A DNA stretch of 64,000 nucleotides, taken from positions 1 to 64,000 of the forward strand of contig OX044357.1 in the NCBI GenBank assembly GCA_943846675.1, in the 5' to 3' direction. The notes under the pieces are model-generated. The model saw only the letters and a list, made by a program, of their open reading frames with translations, was not told the origin of the DNA and ran no database searches. Shown piece by piece: positions 1-8,879 of this stretch. Made by a program: the position numbers and the translations under genes. Numbering within the stretch: position 1 is the stretch's first letter; every line of letters starts with the position of its first letter. Source of the DNA: UBA987 sp002292105. Lineage in GTDB: Bacteria > Bacteroidota > Bacteroidia > NS11-12g > UBA9320.

Positions 1-2
1 GC

Positions 3-2603
3 AATGGTTCAAATGCTGGACATCTAAGCGTATACTCATTATGCATCACCACTTACTCTAAAGACACCATCACCTCTTGCGTACCTTACACCTGGACTGA
101 TGGCATAACGTATACGAGCAGTAACAATACAGCTACCGACACCTTTGTAAATGCAGCTGGGTGCGATAGTATCGTTACGCTTAGCTTGACTATTGATATC
201 ATCAGACCAACGGTAGTGACTCAGAACTTAACGGTCAGCTTAGATGCAAGCGGAGTAGGAAGCGTGACAGCTACGCAAGTAGACAACAGCTCAACAGATA
301 ACTGTACTATCATAACTAGAACATTAAGTAAGTCAAGTTTTGATTGTTCAGAGGTAGGATTAAACACCATTTACTTAATCGTAACTGATGTAAACGGTAA
401 TGTAGATTCAGCGAGTGCTGTAATCACGGTCCAGGATGTAATCAAGCCAACGGTAGTTACTCAAAATGTAACAGTCAGCTTAGATGCCAGTGGTAATGGT
501 TCAATCACTGTCGCCGATGTAGACAACGGCTCAACAGATAACTGCACGATAGCAACTAGAACGCTCAGTAAATCAAGCTTTGATTGCTCAGAAGTTGGAT
601 CAAACACCATTTACTTAATCGTAACTGATGTAAACGGTAATGTAGATTCAGCGAGTGCCGTAATCACGGTCCAGGATGTAATCAAGCCAACGGTAGTTAC
701 TCAAAATGTAACAGTCAGCCTAGATGCAAGCGGAGCAGGAAGCGTGACAGCCACGCAGGTAGATAAAGGCTCAACAGATAACTGCACGATAGCAACTAGA
801 ACATTAAGTCAATCAAGCTTTGATTGTTCAGAGGTAGGATCAAACACCATTTACTTAATCGTAACTGATGTAAACGGTAATGTAGATTCAGCCAGTGCTG
901 TAATCACGGTACAGGATGTAATCAAACCAACAGTAGTGACTCAAAATGTAACAGTCAGCCTAGATGCCAGTGGCAGTGGTTCAATCACTGTCGCCGATGT
1001 AGACAACGGCTCAACAGATAACTGCACGATAGCAACTAGAACGCTCAGTCAATCAAGTTTTGATTGTTCAGAGGTAGGAGCTAACACAGTTTACTTAATC
1101 GTAACTGATGTAAACGGTAATGTAGATTCAGCCATTGCTGTAATCACGGTACAGGATGTAATCAAGCCAACGGTAGTTACTCAAAATGTAACAGTCAGCG
1201 TAGATGCAAGCGGAGTAGGAAGCGTGACAGCTACGCAAGTAGATAACGGCTCAACAGATAACTGCACGATAGCAACTAGAGCATTGAGTAAATCAAGTTT
1301 TGATTGCTCAGAGTTAGGAACGAATACTATATGGCTACGAGTAACCGATGTAAACGGTAATGTAGATTCAGCGAGTGCTGTAATCACAGTAAAGGATACG
1401 GTAATAACGCAGAACTTAACGGTCAGCCTAGATGCAAGCGGATCAGTAAGCGTGACCGCTACACAATTAGATAAAGGCTCAACAGATAACTGTACTATCT
1501 CGACTAGAACATTAAGTAAGTCAAGTTTTGATTGTTCAGAGGTAGGATCAAACACCATTTACTTAATCGTAACTGATGTAAACGGTAATGTAGATTCAGC
1601 GAGTGCTGTAATCACGGTACAAGATACAATCAAGCCAACGGTAGTCACTCAAAATGGAACAGTCAGCCTAGATGCCAGTGGCAGTGGTTCAATCACTGTC
1701 GCCGATGTAGACAACGGCTCAACAGATAACTGCACGATAGCAACTAGAACATTAAGTCAATCAAGTTTTGATTGTTCAGAGGTAGGATCAAACACCATTT
1801 ACTTAATCGTAACTGATGTAAGCGGCAATGTAGATTCAGCGAGTGCTGTAATCACGGTACAAGATACAATCAGACCAACAATAGTAACACAGAACTTAAC
1901 AGTCAGCCTAGATGCCAGTGGCAGTGGTTCAATCACTGTCGCCGATGTAGACAATGGCTCAACAGATAACTGCACGATAGCAACAAGAACATTAAGTAAG
2001 TCAAGTTTTGATTGCTCAGAGGTAGGAGCTAACACAGTTTACTTAATCGTAACTGATGTAAACGGTAATGTAGATTCAGCTAGTGCTGTAATTACGGTAC
2101 AGGATGTAATCAGACCAACGGTCCTTACGCAAGCAGTTACAGTCAGCTTAGATGCCAGTGGTAGTGGTTCAATCACTGTCGCCGATGTAGACAACGGCTC
2201 AACAGATAACTGCACGATAGCAACTAGAACGCTCAGTAAATCAAGCTTTGATTGCTCAGAAGTTGGATCAAACACCATTTACTTAATCGTAACTGATGTA
2301 AACGGTAATGTAGATTCAGCGAGTGCTGTAATCACGGTCCAGGATGTAATCAAGCCAACGGTAGTTACTCAAAATGTAACAGTCAGCCTAGATGCAAGCG
2401 GAGCAGGAAGCGTGACAGCCACGCAGGTAGATAAAGGCTCAACAGATAACTGCACGATAGCAACTAGAACATTAAGTCAATCAAGCTTTGATTGCTCAGA
2501 AGTTGGATCAAACACCATTTACTTAATCGTAACTGATGTAAACGGTAATGTAGATTCAGCTAGTGCCGTAATCACGGTCCAGGATGTAATCAAGCCAACG
2601 TAG
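3..2603 (+). CDS. Giant repeat surface protein, 5' partial, first segment before frameshift
   Basis: The reading frame is open from base 3 without a start codon, so the gene begins left of the window. The first 60 residues form a module ending in AGCDSIVTLSLT, a type of domain that recurs in the other giant gene (16636-24290). Ten 80-residue Ig/HYR-like repeats follow, each carrying STDNCTI, SSFDCSE and VYLIVTDVNGNVDSA. The paired Cys in TDNC and FDC probably form a disulfide in an exported beta-sandwich. The frame stops at TAG 2601-2603 because one G is missing from the recurrent ccaacggtag string. The following two segments continue the same protein. Inference: a long T9SS-exported adhesin-like stalk protein. 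Its ligand is unknown. Confidence 0.8.
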   Translation, partial: NGSNAGHLSVYSLCITTYSKDTITSCVPYTWTDGITYTSSNNTATDTFVNAAGCDSIVTLSLTIDIIRPTVVTQNLTVSLDASGVGSVTATQVDNSSTDNCTIITRTLSKSSFDCSEVGLNTIYLIVTDVNGNVDSASAVITVQDVIKPTVVTQNVTVSLDASGNGSITVADVDNGSTDNCTIATRTLSKSSFDCSEVGSNTIYLIVTDVNGNVDSASAVITVQDVIKPTVVTQNVTVSLDASGAGSVTATQVDKGSTDNCTIATRTLSQSSFDCSEVGSNTIYLIVTDVNGNVDSASAVITVQDVIKPTVVTQNVTVSLDASGSGSITVADVDNGSTDNCTIATRTLSQSSFDCSEVGANTVYLIVTDVNGNVDSAIAVITVQDVIKPTVVTQNVTVSVDASGVGSVTATQVDNGSTDNCTIATRALSKSSFDCSELGTNTIWLRVTDVNGNVDSASAVITVKDTVITQNLTVSLDASGSVSVTATQLDKGSTDNCTISTRTLSKSSFDCSEVGSNTIYLIVTDVNGNVDSASAVITVQDTIKPTVVTQNGTVSLDASGSGSITVADVDNGSTDNCTIATRTLSQSSFDCSEVGSNTIYLIVTDVSGNVDSASAVITVQDTIRPTIVTQNLTVSLDASGSGSITVADVDNGSTDNCTIATRTLSKSSFDCSEVGANTVYLIVTDVNGNVDSASAVITVQDVIRPTVLTQAVTVSLDASGSGSITVADVDNGSTDNCTIATRTLSKSSFDCSEVGSNTIYLIVTDVNGNVDSASAVITVQDVIKPTVVTQNVTVSLDASGAGSVTATQVDKGSTDNCTIATRTLSQSSFDCSEVGSNTIYLIVTDVNGNVDSASAVITVQDVIKPT

Positions 2604-4750
2604 TGACTCAAAATGTAACAGTCAGCCTAGATGCCAGCGGCAGTGGTTCAATCACCGTCGCCGATGTAGACAACGGCTCAACAGATAACTGCACGATAGC
2701 AACTAGAACCTTCAGTCAATCAAGTTTTGATTGCTCAGAGGTTGGAGCTAACACAGTTTACTTAATCGTAACTGATGTAAACGGTAATGTAGATTCAGCT
2801 AGTGCTGTAATCACGGTACAAGATGTAATCAGACCAACGATAGTAACGCAGAACTTAACGGTCAGCCTAGATGCAAGCGGCAGTGGTTCAATCACCGTCG
2901 CCGATGTAGACAACGGCTCAACAGATAACTGCACGATAGCAACTAGAACGCTCAGTCAATCAAGTTTTGATTGTTCAGAGGTAGGAGCTAACACAGTTTA
3001 CTTAATCGTAACTGATGTAAACGGTAATGTAGATTCAGCCATTGCTGTAATCACGGTACAAGATACAATCAGACCAACAATAGTAACACAGAACTTAACA
3101 GTCAGCCTAGATGCCAGTGGCAGTGGTTCAATCACTGTCGCCGATGTAGACAACGGCTCAACAGATAACTGCACGATAGCAACTAGAACCTTAGTCAATC
3201 AAGTTTTGATTGTTCAGAGGTAGGATCAAACACCATTTACTTAATCGTAACTGATGTAAGCGGTAATGTAGATTCAGCCAGTGCTGTAATCACGGTCCAG
3301 GATTTAATCAAACCAACGGTAGTAACGCAGAACTTAACGGTCAGCCTAGATGCAAGCGGAGCAGGAAGCGTGACAGCCACACAAGTAGACAACGGCTCAA
3401 CAGATAACTGCACGATAGTAAGTAGAACATTGAGTAAGTCAAGTTTTGATTGTAGTAATGTAGGAACTAACACGGTTTACTTAATCGTAACGGATGTAAA
3501 CGGTAATGTAGATTCAGCTAGTGCTGTAATCACGGTACAAGATACAATCAAGCCAACGGTAGTCACTCAAAATGTAACAGTCAGCCTAGATGCCAGTGGC
3601 AGTGGTTCAATCACTGTCGCCGATTTAGACAACGGCTCAACAGATAACTGCACGATAGCAACTAGAACGCTCAGTCAATCAAGTTTTGATTGCTCAGAGT
3701 TAGGATCAAACACCATTTATTTAATCGTAACGGATGTAAATGGCAATGTAGATTCAGCCAGTGCTGTAATCACGGTACAGGATGTAATCAGACCAACGGT
3801 AGTTACTCAAAATGTAACAGTACGCCTAGATGCCAGTGGTAATGGTTCAATCACCGCAGCTCAGGTAGATAAAGGTTCAACAGATAACTGCACGATAGCA
3901 AGTCGAACATTGAGTAAGTCAAGTTTTGATTGTAGTAATGTAGGAACTAACACGGTTTACTTAATCGTAACTGATGTAAATGGCAATGTAGATTCAGCCA
4001 GTGCTGTAATCACGGTACAGGATGTAAACAGACCAACGGTAGTTACTCAAAATGTAACAGTACGCCTAGATGCCAGTGGTAATGGTTCAATCACCGCAGC
4101 TCAGGTAGATAAAGGTTCAACAGATAACTGCACGATAGCAAGTCGAACATTGAGTAAGTCAAGTTTTGATTGTAGTAATGTAGGAACTAACACGGTTTAC
4201 TTAATCGTAACTGATGTAAACGGTAATGTAGATTCAGCCAGTGCTGTAATCACGGTCCAGGATGTAATCAGACCAACGGTAGTTACCCAAAATGTAACAG
4301 TCAGCCTAGATGCTAGTGGTAATGTTTCAATTACCGCAGCTCAGGTAGACAATGGCTCAACAGATAACTGCACGATAGCAAGTAGAACATTGAGTAAATC
4401 AAGCTTTGATTGCTCAAAGATTGGAGCTAACACGGTTTATCTGATTGTAACTGATGTAAACGGTAATCTAGACTTAGCGAGTGCAGTGATCACCGTGCAA
4501 GACACGATCAAGCCCACCTTACTCACTCAAAACGTTACGGTCAGCTTAGATGCCAGTGGAGCTGGTTCAGTTACCGTAACTGACATTGATAACGGCTCAA
4601 CAGATAACTGCACGATAGCAACTAGAACATTAAGTCAATCAAGCTTTGATTGCTCAGATGTTGGAGCTAACACAGTTTACTTAATCGTAACGGATGTAAA
4701 CGGTAATGTAGATTCAGCCAGCGTAGTAATTACAGTTCAGGATACGATTA
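198..4750 (+). repeat. 19 tandem 240-bp HYR-like coding repeats
   Basis: Units recur every 240 bp, starting near 210, 450, 690, 930, 1170, 1401, 1641, 1881, 2121, 2361, 2600, 2840, 3080, 3319, 3559, 3799, 4039, 4279 and 4519. The sixth unit is shortened at its start. Long stretches are identical at DNA level, including synonymous sites, which points to recent expansion or gene conversion. Variation is concentrated in a few codons, such as Val-Gly-Ser-Val versus Gly-Ser-Ile-Thr after DASG, Asn versus Lys before GSTDNC, and Lys versus Gln after TLS. Confidence 0.95.
2603..3223 (+). CDS. Giant repeat surface protein, middle segment between two frameshifts
   Basis: This segment continues the repeat array in another frame, with about two and a half 80-residue HYR-like units almost identical to those before and after it. 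The apparent GTG start lies inside a repeat unit and is not a believable translation start. The frame ends prematurely at 3223 because one base is missing near 3190 (ccttagtc where sister repeats read ccttcagtc or cgctcagtc). It should be read together with 3-2603 and 3193-5685 as one interrupted gene. If the deletions are real, no full-length protein with its sorting domain would be made. If they are assembly errors, the gene is intact. Confidence 0.7.
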   Translation: MTQNVTVSLDASGSGSITVADVDNGSTDNCTIATRTFSQSSFDCSEVGANTVYLIVTDVNGNVDSASAVITVQDVIRPTIVTQNLTVSLDASGSGSITVADVDNGSTDNCTIATRTLSQSSFDCSEVGANTVYLIVTDVNGNVDSAIAVITVQDTIRPTIVTQNLTVSLDASGSGSITVADVDNGSTDNCTIATRTLVNQVLIVQR

Positions 4751-5685
4751 ATCCAACATTTATTGATTACCCGAGGGATATGGCATTTGGTTATTGTGAT
4801 GCTGTGGTTACTTATGATGCTCCAACTGGGGATGACAATTGCAGTTATACAATTACTCAAACAGCTGGGTTGGCTTCAGGTGAAATATTCCCAGTTGGCC
4901 TCACAAAAAATAAGTTCTTGATTCAAGACCCCAGTGGCAATCAAGATAGTATTAGCTTCACAGTAGCAATCAGCCGAAAATATCTGCCTTTCGAAATGGA
5001 AGATACTACACTTTGTAAAAATCACAAATGGCTTGATCTTTCTAAGGAGACCTCTTCGATTATCTTTGATGGGAAAGGGGTAATGAATGACGGCATCACC
5101 TTTAATCCGCTTGAAGGAGATGTTGGTTTCAATACGGTTAACGTGACATTTACTGATTCTATGGGATGCGTTACAGCAGGCAGTTTTACCATATTGCTAC
5201 TGGATGTCCCCCAAACGCCTGAAATTGCGCGAATGTCCTCTAGTGAAATACAAGTCAAAAACGGACTTTTTGATTCATATCAGTGGTACTTGGACGGCAA
5301 CCCAATATCAGAAGCTACAACCCAAAAATATCGGGCTCTGCAACTGGGGGAGTATATGGTTGAGGTGGGTAATGCACAAGGCTGTTTTGCAGCAAGTGTT
5401 ATCTATACCTTTGGTTATGAGTACGAATCGGCAGATATTCTATCTGAAGAAAATATCAAAGTTTTTCCTAATCCGAATAGCGGAATATTCTTCGTTCAAT
5501 TCGATGATGGTCAGGCAGTTCATCAATTGGAGTTGATTAACAACCTAGGAGCGGTAGTATTTCGTAAGGAGACTCAAAAGGATGTTCAGCGCGTTGATGC
5601 AAACTACTTGCCTTCAGGTGTCTATTCACTTCGAGTCTCAAGTGCTACTACAAGTACTACTTTCCAACTAATAATTACAAAATAA
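3193..5685 (+). CDS. Giant repeat surface protein, C-terminal segment with T9SS type A sorting domain
   Basis: The frame is open from the second frameshift near 3190. The first available start-like codon is GTG 3370, inside a repeat, so this is the continuation of the upstream segments. It carries about six further HYR-like repeats up to about 4745. A degenerate unit follows (NPTFIDYPRDMAFGYCDA), then two non-repeated Ig-like regions. The C-terminal 75 residues have the T9SS type A pattern, with VFPNPNSGIFFVQF, then LINNLGAVVF, then LPSGVYSLRV. Such a domain directs export through the type IX system and attachment at the cell surface. A small outer-membrane barrel gene starts 7 bases downstream and probably shares the transcript. 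Confidence 0.85.
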   Translation, partial: SQSSFDCSEVGSNTIYLIVTDVSGNVDSASAVITVQDLIKPTVVTQNLTVSLDASGAGSVTATQVDNGSTDNCTIVSRTLSKSSFDCSNVGTNTVYLIVTDVNGNVDSASAVITVQDTIKPTVVTQNVTVSLDASGSGSITVADLDNGSTDNCTIATRTLSQSSFDCSELGSNTIYLIVTDVNGNVDSASAVITVQDVIRPTVVTQNVTVRLDASGNGSITAAQVDKGSTDNCTIASRTLSKSSFDCSNVGTNTVYLIVTDVNGNVDSASAVITVQDVNRPTVVTQNVTVRLDASGNGSITAAQVDKGSTDNCTIASRTLSKSSFDCSNVGTNTVYLIVTDVNGNVDSASAVITVQDVIRPTVVTQNVTVSLDASGNVSITAAQVDNGSTDNCTIASRTLSKSSFDCSKIGANTVYLIVTDVNGNLDLASAVITVQDTIKPTLLTQNVTVSLDASGAGSVTVTDIDNGSTDNCTIATRTLSQSSFDCSDVGANTVYLIVTDVNGNVDSASVVITVQDTINPTFIDYPRDMAFGYCDAVVTYDAPTGDDNCSYTITQTAGLASGEIFPVGLTKNKFLIQDPSGNQDSISFTVAISRKYLPFEMEDTTLCKNHKWLDLSKETSSIIFDGKGVMNDGITFNPLEGDVGFNTVNVTFTDSMGCVTAGSFTILLLDVPQTPEIARMSSSEIQVKNGLFDSYQWYLDGNPISEATTQKYRALQLGEYMVEVGNAQGCFAASVIYTFGYEYESADILSEENIKVFPNPNSGIFFVQFDDGQAVHQLELINNLGAVVFRKETQKDVQRVDANYLPSGVYSLRVSSATTSTTFQLIITK

Positions 5686-5692
5686 AGGAGTC

Positions 5693-6343
5693 ATGAAATA
5701 TTTATCGTCAATTTTAATTCTATTCATAGTTGGCATCACCACGTGCACCAATGCACAAAATAGAAGCTTTAACGTAGGTGTTCAGACTGGGAGTATTTAT
5801 GATATTGGAACAGGTGTTATTGGTCAATCAAATGGTGTTGCCGATGTGGATTTGAAAGGTTGGAAAGGGGATTATGCAAAGTTTGATTTAGGTTATGGAC
5901 TAGCGGCAAGTTTGGATATAAAGACTCGATTCGCTCTAGATTTTGATATCTTATTTGGACAAATCACTGGTCAATCTGAGGAGCAGTATTATAAATCATC
6001 TCTTGGCATGTACACTATGGGTTTTAGAACTTATTTCCGTCCACACGCTAACGCATCTCGATTAAATGCCTACGTAAGTTTGGGGATTGGTATGACCAGT
6101 TATGATGCTAAGAGATACTTTGTTATGGATGATGGTTTGTTTAACACGACCCAAGGTGTTGGCTTCAATAATTCAGTCGAAGTGGGCACGTTGATTGAAT
6201 TAACTAAAATCCTAAAAGTGCAAATTAGCTCTGGCATCTTACAGACCTATTCCGATGCACTGGATGGTTATGATAACTTAAAGGCAGGAGATCCAATAAT
6301 GAGGACTAAAATTGGTTTACTGTTCTCTTTTAAGTCTGGTTAA
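5693..6343 (+). CDS. Outer-membrane beta-barrel protein
   Basis: The 216-residue protein has a signal peptide (hydrophobic residues 5-17, ending near TNAQN). Alternating hydrophobic/polar strands with many Gly and aromatic residues follow, ending in KIGLLFSFKSG, an aromatic-rich barrel end. The length and pattern fit an eight-stranded OmpA/OmpX-like barrel. The ATG is 7 bases after the stop of the giant repeat gene, with AAAGGAG immediately upstream as a possible ribosome-binding site, so the two are probably co-transcribed. Inference: it may help anchor or assemble the surface protein, but nothing in the sequence proves this. Confidence 0.7.
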   Translation: MKYLSSILILFIVGITTCTNAQNRSFNVGVQTGSIYDIGTGVIGQSNGVADVDLKGWKGDYAKFDLGYGLAASLDIKTRFALDFDILFGQITGQSEEQYYKSSLGMYTMGFRTYFRPHANASRLNAYVSLGIGMTSYDAKRYFVMDDGLFNTTQGVGFNNSVEVGTLIELTKILKVQISSGILQTYSDALDGYDNLKAGDPIMRTKIGLLFSFKSG

Positions 6344-6386
6344 ACTGTTGAGGTCGAAGCATCTGAAGTTGATGATAAAACTTAAG

Positions 6387-7174
6387 GGTTCTGTTGCATT
6401 AACTCTAGCAAGTTAGTAAAACTTTAGATTTGTCTTTGAAAACTACTTCAATGTTCAAACGCCACCGATATCCAAAAGCAATAATTCTACAAGCTGTCTA
6501 CTTCAAACTCAGATTTACCTTGAGTTATCGAGATGTCTCGGAAATATTACGAATCAGAGGAGTGAAAGTGGATCATTCCACTATTCAAAGATGGGTATAT
6601 AAGTTCAGCCCATTGGTTGAGGCAAACATGCATAAACGCAAAAAGAAGGTTTGTGATAGTTGGAGAATGGATGAAACGTATATCAAGGTGGGAGGCAAAG
6701 ATAGATACTTATACCGAGCAGTAGATAAGTATGGGAGTACCATTGACTTCTTATTAACAAAGAGAAGGATGAAAGGATCAGCACAGAAATTCTTGAATAA
6801 AGCAATAGGAAATAACGGTAAACCAAGAATCATAAACATTGACAAAAGTGGAGCCAATACATCCGGAATAAGAGTAGTAAACAAGAGAAGTTTATCGGTG
6901 AAGAAGATCAAGATAAGACGAGTTAAATACTTGAATAATATCGTTGAACAGGATCATCGAACGATTAAACGGCGGATATCCATAACAACAGGATTCAAAG
7001 AGTTTGAATCAGCACAAAGGACACTGGCAGGAATAGAGGTAATTAACATAATCAGAAAGGACCAAATCAAGGACTCAAAGTCAAGTTGGTTTGCTACTTT
7101 TAAGTCATTAGCAACTTAATTTGAGTTGAGAAATCTGTAACTTTACAATCCAACTAAGTTAATGCAACAGAACC
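6387..7174 (+). mobile_element. IS6-family insertion sequence, 788 bp
   Basis: The element is bounded by 18-bp perfect terminal inverted repeats (GGTTCTGTTGCATTAACT at 6387, its reverse complement ending at 7174) around one DDE transposase gene. The ends resemble those of other IS6 elements. The flanking 8-mers (6379-6386 and 7175-7182) do not match, so there is no target duplication. This suggests replicative recombination or deletion next to the element. Its right end coincides with the left end of the duplicated block at 7178. Confidence 0.9.
6430..7119 (+). CDS. IS6-family DDE transposase
   Basis: The transposase has 229 residues and catalyses cut-and-join of the surrounding 788-bp element. 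The N-terminal region reads YPKAIILQAVYFKLRFTLSYRDVSEIL, a helix-turn-helix typical of IS6 enzymes. The catalytic triad is visible as D81 (WRMDETY), D138 (NIDKSGAN) and E173 (NNIVEQDHR), with the DD(34)E spacing usual for the family. The start is either TTG 6430 or ATG 6451; the latter gives MFKRHRYPK. The frame is complete, so the element may be active. Confidence 0.92.
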   Translation: MSLKTTSMFKRHRYPKAIILQAVYFKLRFTLSYRDVSEILRIRGVKVDHSTIQRWVYKFSPLVEANMHKRKKKVCDSWRMDETYIKVGGKDRYLYRAVDKYGSTIDFLLTKRRMKGSAQKFLNKAIGNNGKPRIINIDKSGANTSGIRVVNKRSLSVKKIKIRRVKYLNNIVEQDHRTIKRRISITTGFKEFESAQRTLAGIEVINIIRKDQIKDSKSSWFATFKSLAT

Positions 7175-7179
7175 GTAAA

Positions 7180-7255
7180 AACCACCTAACAAAATCTAAA
7201 CGCTATGCTCTGCGCTTCGGGACAAAGCGCATAGCAAAACCGTTACCAAAATGAA
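7180..7255. repeat. Imperfect hairpin with attC-like flanks, copy A
   Basis: Arms GCTATG..TGCGCTT and AAGCGCATAGC flank a short loop, with CCTAAC on the left and CGTTAC on the right. The same structure recurs at 9227-9302. It lies downstream of the minus-strand gene. The overall design (TAAC, long imperfect stem, GTTA) resembles integron attC sites, but the right core does not fit GTTRRRY on this strand, so the assignment is weak. Confidence 0.4.
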
Positions 7256-7297
7256 ACGAACACACATAACTACAGTTCAATAACAGTCTGAACCGCT

Positions 7298-7580
7298 CTA
7301 AAAGTTTACAACTTCTAACTCTCTTTCAATAAGCTTTTCCTCTTGAATCTGATCTACCTTCTTAAAATGCCGTAGGAAGAATGCCGCTAGATCATTTGTC
7401 CCTCGAGCGCGTATCTCTTTGCCTATGTTAGAATTATCAATTTCCTCGAGGGTTACTGCACCATCATACATAACAAACTCAATGGGATAAATTTCATTCA
7501 ATTCCGGATAATTCCAATACTTGTTGGTTCTGGGCCAAGAGCCGGCTACACACTACTTTTTCTCATATTCTAAAATACAT
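7298..7580 (-). pseudogene. Broken copy of the small hypothetical gene at 9346-9630
   Basis: From ATG 7580 the frame matches the intact 94-residue paralogue but contains a TGA after five codons and a 2-nt deletion in the codons that follow KVVC. An open stretch of 67 residues remains (7298-7501) with the same C-terminus, ending in LIERELEVVNF. The downstream part differs from the intact copy by only a few substitutions, so the inactivation is recent. The intact relative is described at 9346-9630. Confidence 0.75.
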
Positions 7581-7588
7581 ATTCTAAT

Positions 7589-8207
7589 TTTTACGTTATT
7601 AAAACACGCATTAAACAAATTACCTGGATCCCTTTGACTTTTTGGACTGGGAGTCCCACATTGTATCTTGACCCCGTGCTTAAGGAAGAATCGGTTGGCA
7701 TCCATATGGATTCTTAATGCGTGGCAAGTATATAATATTCACAACATAGTTTTTTACTCAGACGAGATTTGTTAGCGTTTTACGGTGAAATGGGGGGCTT
7801 AAAATCGCCATGTGACTTTCGTAATTTTAGTTACAATTCGTTTGCATTTTTATCCATGAGAAAAAGACTTGGAAAACGAATAAACTATTGTATCAAAGTC
7901 AACAAAAACCGAGATTTAATTCCCTTGATTGGACGAATTTGCCAGAGTGCGGGTGTCCTATAAAAGTAGAGTCTAACAGGCCAAATTGTATGAGGTGATG
8001 GGTGCTAAATGTATTTTATTTTCTACAAGAGTATTTCGTTATTGTTCTTTTTCTTAGTTTTGAAGTGTATTTCGAACCTTAAAAGGTACCAACCGAGTGA
8101 AGACACCACGGTGGTAAAACGATACGGACTATTAGTCAAAATAAACGTTGCAATCCTATTGGTTTTAAGAAATACGAGTAATGCCTTTTTAATTAAATGT
8201 TATTTGT
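7589..8207. other. Non-coding stretch of copy A with dyads
   Basis: No convincing gene is present. Two blocks are conserved with copy B. Around 7627-7700 is a dyad GGACT-ggg-AGTCC. Around 8060-8207 lies a nearly invariant 150-bp leader with the dyad CCAC-G-GTGG just before the gene at 8208. Between them the copies differ by many substitutions and indels, which argues against the short open frames seen there being genes. Confidence 0.6.
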
Positions 8208-8588
8208 ATGAAATCTGTTATCAAGCTCTCTTTTAAAGAACTAGAACAAAAAAAAATAGACTCGTCTCTCATAGTACTTGAGGCTACTGGAGTTATTGTA
8301 CACGATTTGAAATTAGGTGATGGAATCCATCTATTTCAAATTGTACACACCAATTTGAATACCCTTTTTCACTTCTCAAAATATAGAGATTATCAAGTGC
8401 TTTATTTTAACGAAGACAAAGAATTTTATGGAGCCACTTATGTCATCAATGGAGGTGGTGATTACTTGATTCAAACCACAGCAAAGTGGGTTATGTTGAT
8501 ACCTGTTGAAATGAAGGTGAATGCTGATTTACTCAATAAACTAGAAAAAATCAATTTAATGATGTCAACAAAGACAATGTTAGGTTAG
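8208..8588 (+). CDS. Hypothetical protein (copy A of a duplicated pair)
   Basis: This 126-residue soluble protein has no signal peptide. It is about 90 percent identical by eye to the protein at 10260-10640. Both copies are intact, and their differences are mostly conservative, which suggests continued selection. The block from THLFHFSKYRDYQVL to WVMLIP loosely recalls the DUF192 fold, but no diagnostic motif is certain. The ATG directly follows the conserved leader (TTATTTGTATG). The setting is an island of small, duplicated, partly decayed genes. Immunity-type or other accessory roles are possible but unproven. Confidence 0.6.
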   Translation: MKSVIKLSFKELEQKKIDSSLIVLEATGVIVHDLKLGDGIHLFQIVHTNLNTLFHFSKYRDYQVLYFNEDKEFYGATYVINGGGDYLIQTTAKWVMLIPVEMKVNADLLNKLEKINLMMSTKTMLG

Positions 8589-8627
8589 TATTTAATCAAT
8601 TTACTTCACTGTCAATCAGAAAGCAAC

Positions 8628-8672
8628 ATGCCATTATGTGTAGATTTATCCCAAATTGTATTTCGAAAGTCT
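8628..8672 (+). pseudogene. First 15 codons of a truncated copy of the gene at 10680
   Basis: The codons for MPLCVDLSQIVFRKS match the start of the intact gene at 10680-11186 with one substitution. Similarity ends sharply at 8672 and the frame runs into unrelated sequence. This is the right breakpoint of duplicated copy A. Confidence 0.7.
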
Positions 8673-8711
8673 GAAGCCATATTATTTCCCCGACAGCTCT
8701 ATAGTAGAGAT

Positions 8712-8805
8712 TGTTCGTCGTCAGCAATAAGTGAACTTTTTAGGGCTTGATGTGAAGATAGAGTATTTAATAAATTTGTAATCTGAATTGTACTACTTCG
8801 ATTCA
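8712..8805 (+). repeat. Solo left-end remnant of the IS3-family element at 15050
   Basis: TTGTTCGTCGTCAGCAATAA and the following AGTGAACTTTTTAGGG, then TATTTAATAAATTTGTAA, match the left terminus of the element at 15050-16532 (TGTTCGACGTCAGC, AGTGAACTTATAGGGG, TATTTAATATATTTATAA) with several differences. No transposase sequence follows. It is an isolated, diverged end, or one end of a non-autonomous derivative. Confidence 0.55.
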
Positions 8806-8879
8806 ATTCACCACTTCAGTCACTAATGACTTTTGTTACCCAATTCAAACAAATATTTTCAAATGAATTCACATGATTT

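Larger units (their letters stand above)
7178..8672. repeat. Duplicated accessory block, copy A (decayed)
   Basis: This block is homologous to 9226-10724 over its length. It contains, in order, an imperfect hairpin, a minus-strand small gene (broken here), a non-coding stretch with the GGACTGGGAGTCC dyad, a highly conserved 150-bp leader, a plus-strand small gene, and the first 15 codons of a third gene. Copy A ends abruptly at 8672, where similarity to copy B stops. It begins within a few bases of the IS6 right end. Confidence 0.85.

Noticed and set aside
1181..3473. Several minus-strand open frames of 66-125 codons inside the HYR-like array
   Set aside because: They repeat with the 240-bp unit and are antisense shadows of the coding repeats, with no start context or family resemblance.
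198..4750. HYR-like and NHL repeats considered as CRISPR or satellite DNA
   Set aside because: Period and content are those of protein domains in an open frame with T9SS sorting tails.
7769..7963. A 64-codon plus-strand open frame in copy A
   Set aside because: The corresponding region of copy B has stops and indels and does not keep the frame, so there is no sign of selection.
8009..8236. Open frame of 75 codons overlapping the leader of the duplicated gene (and its counterpart at 10088-10333)
   Set aside because: The conserved DNA is the non-coding leader of the next gene. The frame overlaps the well-supported start of that gene, and its 5' part is not conserved.
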